Source of the DNA: Symbiodinium natans
Taxonomy: Eukaryota > Sar > Dinophyceae > Suessiales > Symbiodiniaceae
DNA length: 27,182 bases
Direction: 5' to 3'
NCBI GenBank assembly: GCA_905221605.1
Contig: CAJNDS010001240.1
Coordinates: 1 to 27,182, forward strand
Below the pieces are notes generated by a model that made no database searches, was not told where the DNA came from, and was given only the letters and a program-made list of their open reading frames with translations. The translations under genes were made by a program, and so were the position numbers. Position 1 is the stretch's first letter. Every line of letters begins with the position of its first letter. This document shows, piece by piece, positions 1-4,139 of the stretch.

Positions 1-954
1 CAGGCGGGAGTTCCCGGACGACCGAACCCTGACCTTCGCCCGGGCCCGGCGCTGCGGCAGGCGGATCTCATCGACTTCAGTTTGAACACCCGTGGCCCTG
101 GCCGACAGAAGTACGGCCTCGTCGTGAGCGACGTCTTCACGCGGGAGGCGGCGACGATGGCCCTGCCCGACAAGCGCGCGGAGACCGTGACGGCGGCCGC
201 CCGGGAGCTCATCCCAGACCTGGTGCAGGGCGAGACCAATTATGTCGTTACGACTGACAAAGGCAACGAGTTCGTGGGCCTGGAGGCGGCTCTGCCGGAC
301 CCTGTGGTGCACCGCGTGAAGGACCCCTCCGATCGAAACGCCACGGCCGTGCTGGACCGAACGATTCAAACGCTGAAGAAAGACCTGGCGGGCGCGGTGG
401 CCCGAGAAGGTGGAAGGTGGAACGAGCACCTGCCGGACGCGACGCGTGCATACAACAAGCGCCCGCACGAGGCGGTGCACGCGGCGCCCGAGGACGTGGA
501 GGAGCAGCCGGCCACCACGTTCCGCATCTACCAGGACAACGCTCGGAAGTTCCAGCACAACCGGGAGCTGACGGCGGGCAGGCAGCGGCGTCTCGCGGAG
601 GCGGAGGCCTTCCGCGCGCCCACGAACGCGCAGAGGAGCTTCCAGCCCCAGTACGGGCCCGTGAAGCAGCTGGCCTCCTACGACTCCATGGTGGCGCGCG
701 CCACGGACGGCACGGAGACGCTGCTGAAGCACGCGCTGCCCGTGCCCCGCGGCTCCGCGGAGCCCAAGGCGCGGCTGACGAGGCCCCGCACGCCCTTGCA
801 CCTCCGACGGCTCCGGAGGGGAGTCCTTGCGCCAGCACCAGCAAACGCTGACGCACCAGCAAACGCTGACGCACCAGCAAACGCTGACGCACCCGCGGCG
901 CCGCGGAGGAGGACGTTCTCGCAGATGCTTCGGGAGGTCCGGGAAGCCCCCTGA
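1..954 (+). CDS. Retrovirus-like (rve/DDE) integrase, 3' part, Polinton/Maverick-like
   Basis: Seen: a GC-rich frame is open from the left edge to the TGA at 952-954 (317 residues), so the true start lies outside the window; an internal TTG at 82 would cut off the first catalytic motif. The motif QADLIDF places the first catalytic Asp at codon 22 (nt 64-66). TTDKGNEF gives the second Asp at codon 86 (nt 256-258). NATAVLDRTIQTLKKDL follows, with Asp at codon 119 (nt 355-357) where the family has Glu. Then come a Trp at codon 140 and the YNKRPH motif at about codon 151, both typical of the end of the rve core. A region around codons 219-250 resembles the small DNA-binding barrel of integrases. 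Known: the family joins element ends to target DNA in the nucleus. Inference: the QADLID motif and the YN..H..P pattern favour Polinton/Maverick integrases over Ty1/copia. The tail carries an Ala/Pro/Asn/Asp repeat. The Asp at the third catalytic site may weaken activity. Confidence 0.78.
   Translation, partial: QAGVPGRPNPDLRPGPALRQADLIDFSLNTRGPGRQKYGLVVSDVFTREAATMALPDKRAETVTAAARELIPDLVQGETNYVVTTDKGNEFVGLEAALPDPVVHRVKDPSDRNATAVLDRTIQTLKKDLAGAVAREGGRWNEHLPDATRAYNKRPHEAVHAAPEDVEEQPATTFRIYQDNARKFQHNRELTAGRQRRLAEAEAFRAPTNAQRSFQPQYGPVKQLASYDSMVARATDGTETLLKHALPVPRGSAEPKARLTRPRTPLHLRRLRRGVLAPAPANADAPANADAPANADAPAAPRRRTFSQMLREVREAP
835..888 (+). repeat. 18-bp tandem repeat x3 inside the integrase gene
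   Basis: Three identical 18-bp units (835-852, 853-870, 871-888) encode APANAD three times near the integrase C-terminus. The period is a multiple of three, so copy-number change keeps the frame. This is probably a slippage-prone, disordered linker. Confidence 0.9.
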
Positions 955-1090
955 TTGGGCACCCAGCTCGGTGCGTTCAAACTCCCGGCCAGCAGCTTTT
1001 GCCACGCGCGGCGGCGGGCGATGCCTCGCCTTATACTACCAAACCGAGCAGCCGAGCTCACAACCCGAAAAGTCAATTCGAGCAGCCGCC

Positions 1091-1717
1091 ATGCCGAGCC
1101 AGTACGCGCCGGAGGCGAAGCGCATCCAGGACCTCGCCAGGATGGTGAAGACTGGCCGCACCCAGAGCAAGAGGTCTCGCGCTCTGCTCCCCCGCGAGAT
1201 TGCGCAATACGAGAAGGAGCTCCGGGTTCTGGAGCTCCAGCGCAAGCAGGGCATCCAGGCCCGCCGCCAGGCCCGCCGCCACATCGCGGAGGCCCGCCGC
1301 CGCCCTTCGCGGCCTTCGGAGGCCCGCCGCCGCCCTTCGCGGCCTTCGGAGGTGGCCCTCGCCGCACGGCCCAAGCCTTTGGAGGCACAGCAGCCTTCGG
1401 AGCCGTCGGTGGCAGCACAGCCTTCGGAGCCGTCGGAGCCCGAGCGGCCGGAGCGCGCGGCCCAGCCGGGAGAGCTCTACGAGCTGCAGAAGCTGCGCTT
1501 CACCGTGGAGGGCAAATTCGGCTGGTCTCCCATTGGACCCAGCTACAGGGTCCGCGAGACCGAGGCCTCGGCCTTGGCCGTGCTGGCCCGCCGCGAGCCC
1601 GTGATCTCCTGCTACCCAAGCCTGCGCGGGCTCAGCGGGTTGACGGAGCTGGAGAAGGGCGTCTACGAAATCTCCCCGAAGCTCTGGCTGAAGCACGTCA
1701 CCAAGGTCGTGTCGTAG
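1091..1717 (+). CDS. Unrecognised small basic protein with Pro/Ser/Glu-rich linker
   Basis: 208 residues, ATG at 1091, TAG at 1715-1717. I chose this ATG because the sequence before it (gccgcc) is a good eukaryotic start context and the protein character begins here; the frame is open further upstream. Residues 1-66 are highly basic, and about 37-67 are rich in Glu, Arg, Gln and Leu, suggesting a helix or short coiled coil. Residues 67-87 are a doubled ARRRPSRPSE unit. About 88-126 is a Pro/Ser/Glu-rich linker with repeated PSEPS. Residues 127-208 look globular, with aromatic and hydrophobic residues. It lies 136 bp after the integrase on the same strand; a TATA-like ttatac occurs at 1031-1036. 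I do not recognise the family. Its position beside an integrase suggests an accessory gene of the same element, but that is inference. A hairpin starts one base after the stop codon. Confidence 0.55.
   Translation: MPSQYAPEAKRIQDLARMVKTGRTQSKRSRALLPREIAQYEKELRVLELQRKQGIQARRQARRHIAEARRRPSRPSEARRRPSRPSEVALAARPKPLEAQQPSEPSVAAQPSEPSEPERPERAAQPGELYELQKLRFTVEGKFGWSPIGPSYRVRETEASALAVLARREPVISCYPSLRGLSGLTELEKGVYEISPKLWLKHVTKVVS
1291..1350 (+). repeat. 30-bp perfect tandem duplication in coding sequence
   Basis: Two identical 30-bp units (1291-1320 and 1321-1350) encode the doubled ARRRPSRPSE segment of the small basic protein. Degenerate partial units lie just upstream (about 1270-1290). The duplication is in frame. 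Confidence 0.9.
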
Positions 1718-1718
1718 A

Positions 1719-1755
1719 TGTCCGCAGTCCAATGTTCCAGGTTGGACTGCGGACA
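1719..1755. repeat. Hairpin, class I, directly after the stop codon
   Basis: A perfect 14-bp stem (1719-1732 with 1742-1755) closes the 9-nt loop tgttccagg. The basal part is TCCGCAGT/ACTGCGGA, shared with other class I hairpins downstream. It starts one base after the TAG of the small gene, so it could also mark the 3' end of that transcript. Confidence 0.8.
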
Positions 1756-1838
1756 AGGGGCCCAGCTTCCCCTCGCAAACAGGCACCATCGTTGATGCCC
1801 TCGTAGAGTTCCGCTGTGCATTGGTCGGCTGTGACTAG

Positions 1839-2062
1839 TTCAGCTCGGTTTTCTCGGCGTCCCCAGCTCGCCCGAGGTTCAGCATGTGCATCGCCGGTCC
1901 TTAGATTCAAGGACGGCTGAAGTACATCCAGAGCGTCCTGAGACACACTAGTGTAGCTCGGTTGTTTCTCGGCGTCCCACCACGGCAGAGGAGCAGCAGG
2001 AGCACAGTGGAGGACACCCCTACCCGGTTGGGCACCCCCGAGGTTCAGCAGCAGCGAGGCTC
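1839..2062 (-). repeat. Minus-strand copies of the degenerate G-rich family found at 4140-5720
   Basis: Two blocks, about 1839-1885 and 1955-2062, carry the reverse complement of words that recur at 4140-5720: agctcggtt, ctcggcgtccc and ccgaggttcagc. Their orientation is opposite to the right-hand block, so the two blocks flank the hairpin array as an imperfect inverted pair. Confidence 0.65.
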
Positions 2063-2142
2063 GGTTGCACCACGGGGTGGTCCGAATGGGGGCAGCGACC
2101 TTTGTCTCGGCTGTGAGCGCGCCGCGCTGTTCCGTGAAGCGG

Positions 2143-2165
2143 CAATGTAGGTGAGACCTACATTG
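2143..2165. repeat. Hairpin, 10-bp perfect stem
   Basis: 2143-2152 pairs with 2156-2165 around the loop gag. This is the first hairpin after the left-hand G-rich copies. Confidence 0.7.
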
Positions 2166-2306
2166 AGGCGCTGGCCCGAGGCACCTCTGTGGCAGGCGCT
2201 GGCCTGGGAAGCGATACGCATGGTGCTGCCGTGTCTGGGTTGTCGTGTCTCACGGGAGTCCCCAGCACCACCCAACAGCGAGGAGCACCCGGTTGAGAGC
2301 CTCGCT

Positions 2307-2427
2307 ATCCCGGGGAATCCTCGGGACACCGAAAGTTACGGGACAGTTCACCTTGCGGTTTCATCAGCGGTGTCGAAAATGCCGTTGTTTGGGCAGCCCG
2401 GTCCATCCCGGGGAATCCTCGGGATGG
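2307..2427. repeat. Short self-complementary repeat ATCCCGGGGAATCCTCGGGA, two copies
   Basis: The self-complementary word occurs at about 2307-2327 and 2405-2425, and in reverse orientation near 4200-4221. At 2403-2409/2421-2427 it makes a 7-bp stem. It appears to be one more foldback module spread on both sides of the main array. Confidence 0.55.
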
Positions 2428-2466
2428 GCCCCTCAGACCTGCGCAGGGCGCCTGCAACACAATTTC

Positions 2467-2487
2467 AACATAACTGCGAGTTATGTT
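2467..2487. repeat. Hairpin, 9-bp perfect stem, loop gcg
   Basis: AACATAACT (2467-2475) pairs with AGTTATGTT (2479-2487). Confidence 0.7.
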
Positions 2488-2516
2488 CCCAATCCTGTGG
2501 CTAGATGCGGGGAGAT

Positions 2517-2551
2517 GTCCGCAGTAGACACGCGCTGTGTCAACTGCGGAC
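2517..2551. repeat. Hairpin, class I with its own apex
   Basis: The basal arm GTCCGCAGT (2517-2525) pairs with ACTGCGGAC (2543-2551). After one A-A mismatch the apex GACAC (2527-2531) pairs with GTGTC (2537-2541) around gcgct. It has the same base as 1719-1755 but an unrelated apex. Confidence 0.75.
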
Positions 2552-2559
2552 TTCGCGTG

Positions 2560-2580
2560 CACCTGGCAACATTCCAGGTG
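2560..2580. repeat. Short hairpin, 7-bp stem
   Basis: CACCTGG (2560-2566) pairs with CCAGGTG (2574-2580), loop caacatt. Weak on its own, but it lies nine bases after the class I hairpin. Confidence 0.45.
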
Positions 2581-2638
2581 ATGGCGAGGAGCAGGGAGGA
2601 GGGAGGAGGCAGCGAGGAGGGCAAATGCTGACTTCGTT

Positions 2639-2696
2639 GTGGAATTCTACCCGAGCATGTGTCAAAAACTAACACATGCCCTGTTGCGAATTCCAC
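2639..2696. repeat. Nested double hairpin
   Basis: Outer arms GTGGAATTC (2639-2647) and GAATTCCAC (2688-2696) enclose inner arms GCATGTGT (2655-2662) and ACACATGC (2672-2679). The two stems share an axis, separated by 7-8 nt interior-loop strands. Confidence 0.7.
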
Positions 2697-2799
2697 GTTG
2701 GTGGAACCGAAAACTGGGGCGTGCTGCAGTCAGGCTCTCAAATTGATGGGTGTCCCCGCCCTAGCTTCGCACGACGGTCCGTCCTTGCAGAGTTCGAGG

Positions 2800-2824
2800 T
2801 TTTGTGCCAAAAAGTGGCACAAAA
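2800..2824. repeat. Hairpin, class III (A-rich loop), 10-bp stem
   Basis: TTTTGTGCCA (2800-2809) pairs with TGGCACAAAA (2815-2824), loop aaaag. The apex GCC...GGC with an A-rich loop recurs at 3099-3131 and, with arms reversed, at 3171-3199. Confidence 0.75.
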
Positions 2825-2829
2825 TAAAT

Positions 2830-2954
2830 TCCGAGGATACTAGCGGGCTACTTCCAGGAATTGGAGGTTAGCGACACGATCGCTAACCTCCAATTCCCAT
2901 TCGAGCAGGGACGCTGAAGGTCCGAGGATACTAGCGGGCCACTTCTAGGAATTG
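2830..2954 (+). repeat. 34-bp direct repeat leading into two different hairpins
   Basis: Copies at 2830-2863 and 2921-2954 differ at two positions and begin with TCCGAGGATACTAGCGGG. The first runs into the 18-bp hairpin at 2857-2897; the second runs into the unrelated hairpin at 2953-2971. This shows a common lead-in followed by interchangeable foldbacks. Confidence 0.8.
2857..2898. repeat. Longest perfect hairpin of the array, 18-bp stem
   Basis: 2857-2874 pairs perfectly with 2880-2897 around the 5-nt loop cacga. There are no mismatches, so it either arose recently or is being kept paired. Confidence 0.85.
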
Positions 2955-3016
2955 ACTCACTCCGTGAGTCATGAAGGATACCGTCCTTCAATTAATTGTA
3001 CGACATTTTCGTACAA
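2953..3016. repeat. Three consecutive hairpins
   Basis: (a) TGACTCAC 2953-2960 with GTGAGTCA 2964-2971, loop tcc. (b) TGAAGGA 2972-2978 with TCCTTCA 2984-2990, loop taccg; this apex recurs at 3526-3564. (c) TTGTACGA 2996-3003 with TCGTACAA 3009-3016, loop cattt, a class II apex. They are nearly end to end with only 0-5 nt between stems. Confidence 0.75.
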
Positions 3017-3068
3017 AGCGTGACACACTTCCAGTTCCGGGAAGGAATTGGCAGTTTCTCAAATAGTG

Positions 3069-3131
3069 ATGTCGGAGGTCGCGGCCGACATAGCTGAACC
3101 GGCAGTGTGCCAAAAAGCGGCACACTGCCGG
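3069..3131. repeat. Two hairpins, including a perfect 13-bp stem
   Basis: ATGTCGG 3069-3075 pairs with CCGACAT 3085-3091. CCGGCAGTGTGCC 3099-3111 pairs with GGCACACTGCCGG 3119-3131, loop aaaaagc (class III). Confidence 0.8.
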
Positions 3132-3146
3132 AACTGGTGAGCGGCG

Positions 3147-3199
3147 ATTGACCGATGCTTTCGGTCAATTGGAAGTTCGGCAAAAAGTGCCTAACTTCC
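3147..3199. repeat. Two adjacent hairpins (class II, then class III-like)
   Basis: ATTGACCGA 3147-3155 pairs with TCGGTCAAT 3161-3169, loop tgctt (class II apex). GGAAGTT 3171-3177 pairs with AACTTCC 3193-3199; after a C/T mismatch GGC 3179-3181 pairs with GCC 3189-3191 around aaaaagt. Confidence 0.75.
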
Positions 3200-3202
3200 C
3201 GG

Positions 3203-3284
3203 TTATCCGAAGTGGTGTCTCCCAGACACGACTTCGGATAAGAGACGATGTCCGAAGTGGTGAATAGAATTCACGACTTCGGAC
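3203..3284. repeat. Two class I hairpins with a shared base and different apices
   Basis: First: TTATCCGAAGT 3203-3213 with ACTTCGGATAA 3231-3241, a G/G mismatch, then GTGTCT 3215-3220 with AGACAC 3224-3229, loop ccc. Second: GTCCGAAGT 3250-3258 with ACTTCGGAC 3276-3284, the same G/G mismatch, then GTGAAT 3260-3265 with ATTCAC 3269-3274, loop aga. Both have A/T where other class I members have C/G in the base. A half copy of the right arm follows at about 3321-3341. Confidence 0.85.
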
Positions 3285-3388
3285 GCTGCTCAACGAGAGC
3301 CAAAATGACGCAGTGTTTGGCCACCAGACACCACTTCGGACAAGCCGCAACGCTGCGCAACGAGAGCGAAAATGACCGGTGAACTAAT

Positions 3389-3407
3389 TGAAAGTTAAAA
3401 ACTTTCA
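3389..3407. repeat. Hairpin, 8-bp stem, loop aaa
   Basis: TGAAAGTT 3389-3396 pairs with AACTTTCA 3400-3407. It sits between two copies of the conserved spacer. Confidence 0.7.
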
Positions 3408-3452
3408 TTGCGTGCGCTGCTCAACGAGAGCGAAAATGGCCGGAAAGGCCAA

Positions 3453-3489
3453 TGTCCGCAGTGGGTGATTCCGCCCCCCACTGCGGACA
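3453..3489. repeat. Hairpin, class I, perfect 13-bp stem
   Basis: TGTCCGCAGTGGG 3453-3465 pairs with CCCACTGCGGACA 3477-3489 around an 11-nt loop. It has the C/G form of the base and is followed directly by the AGCCGCAACGCTGCTCAA spacer. Confidence 0.8.
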
Positions 3490-3525
3490 AGCCGCAACGC
3501 TGCTCAATGAGGGGCTTCCAGGGCC

Positions 3526-3564
3526 TTCTCCGCAGTGGAGGATACCGTCCTCCACTGCGGAGAA
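3526..3564. repeat. Hairpin, class I base plus taccg apex, perfect 17-bp stem
   Basis: 3526-3542 pairs perfectly with 3548-3564, loop taccg. The basal half carries CCGCAGTGG as in class I. The apex GGA-taccg-TCC is that of the otherwise unrelated hairpin at 2972-2990. Confidence 0.85.
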
Positions 3565-3606
3565 CGCGCAATACTGCTCAACGAGAGCCAAAATGACGGG
3601 AATTCC

Positions 3607-3631
3607 AGGTTACTCACAAAGTGAGTAACCT
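3607..3631. repeat. Hairpin, perfect 11-bp stem, loop aaa
   Basis: AGGTTACTCAC 3607-3617 pairs with GTGAGTAACCT 3621-3631. The apical half (ACTCAC/GTGAGT) is the stem of the hairpin at 2953-2971 with a different base and loop. Confidence 0.8.
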
Positions 3632-3705
3632 CCGCCAACAAAAGGCCGTGTGGATATGTTACGGATTTGTAAACTTCCCAGGGCCTCACTTTTCGGCAAG
3701 GCCGA

Positions 3706-3742
3706 TGTCCGAAGTTGCATCTCCCAGGTGTAACTTCGGACA
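3706..3742. repeat. Hairpin, class I, loop tctcccagg
   Basis: TGTCCGAAGTTGCA 3706-3719 pairs with 3729-3742, with one G-T wobble. It has the A/T form of the class I base; the loop is the same as at 3945-3985. Confidence 0.8.
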
Positions 3743-3763
3743 AGCCGATGAGGGCCTTCCAGG

Positions 3764-3928
3764 GCCATGGAATTGGCAGACCTGAGGTGTACGATATTTT
3801 CGTACACCTCACTTCAGAATTCCGAACCATGGAATTGGCAGACCTGCAGTTATCGATAATTTCGTTAACTGCAGGAACTTCCCGAAGTTGGCAGACCTGA
3901 AGTTACCGATACTTTCGGTAACTTCAGG
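3764..3928. repeat. Three class II hairpins, each led by GGCAGACCTG
   Basis: Each hairpin follows the spacer GGCAGACCTG, twice preceded by CCATGGAATT. Stems: 3783-3794 with 3800-3811 (12 bp, loop tattt); 3843-3852 with 3866-3875 plus CGA/TCG after one mismatch (loop taatt); 3896-3909 with 3915-3928 (14 bp, loop tactt). The period is about 53-61 bp. The apex CGA/TCG is constant while the lower stem changes on both arms. Confidence 0.85.
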
Positions 3929-3944
3929 AACTTGTCCCCAGGCC

Positions 3945-3985
3945 CTTGTCCGCAGTTGCATCTCCCAGGTGCAACTGCGGACAAG
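3945..3985. repeat. Hairpin, class I, perfect 16-bp stem
   Basis: CTTGTCCGCAGTTGCA 3945-3960 pairs with 3970-3985 around tctcccagg. Compared with 3706-3742 it has C/G instead of A/T in the base, changed on both arms. Confidence 0.85.
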
Positions 3986-4098
3986 CGAATTGCAAGGGCT
4001 CGCGCGGGTCGTCCGCGATCGCGTGAAAGACAGCCCATCGCTGCGCTCTCGGCGCCGACGGCCTTGGCCATCGCGACGGGGCAGCTTCAGGGCGTTTG

Positions 4099-4120
4099 CA
4101 AGGTCGGATTTCCGACCTTG
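4099..4120. repeat. Near-perfect palindrome, 10-bp arms
   Basis: CAAGGTCGGA 4099-4108, tt, TCCGACCTTG 4111-4120. The related perfect palindrome GTCGGAATTCCGAC lies at 5141-5154. It marks the right end of the array. Confidence 0.75.
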
Positions 4121-4139
4121 GTATTCTGAGGCCCGGAAG

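Larger units (their letters stand above)
3285..3600 (+). repeat. Conserved spacer CTGCTCAACGAGAGC(C/G)AAAATG between hairpins
   Basis: Near-copies start at about 3286, 3352, 3416, 3500 (diverged after TCAA) and 3574. Several are preceded by ACAAGCCGCAACG directly after a class I right arm. The word GAGCCAAAATG at 3297-3307 and 3585-3595 is, on the minus strand, CATTTTGGCTC. Confidence 0.75.
1719..4120. repeat. Dense array of modular hairpins (foldback array)
   Basis: At least 25 separate inverted repeats with 7-18 bp stems and mostly 3-11 nt loops lie here, densest from 2800 to 3985. They are not copies of one palindrome: stem sequences differ, yet both arms stay complementary. Recurrent modules are the basal stem TCCG(C/A)AGT, the apex CGA-loop-TCG with 5-nt loops ending in TT, the apex GCC with an A-rich loop, the apex GGA-taccg-TCC, and the loop tctcccagg. 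Short conserved spacers separate many hairpins. No convincing gene is found across the block. I know of no named element that fits. Confidence 0.75.

Noticed and set aside
1031-1036. TATA-like ttatac before the small gene
   Set aside because: A single 6-base match is too weak to annotate as a promoter, and promoter motifs in the likely lineage are uncertain.
248-1418. Long minus-strand frames opposite the integrase and the small gene
   Set aside because: Shadow frames of GC-rich coding sequence; the plus strand carries the recognisable integrase motifs.
2830-3930. CRISPR or integron-like cassette array (constant spacers plus variable inserts)
   Set aside because: The constant parts differ along the array, the variable parts are self-complementary, and no integrase or cas gene is adjacent. 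attC sites have a different architecture.
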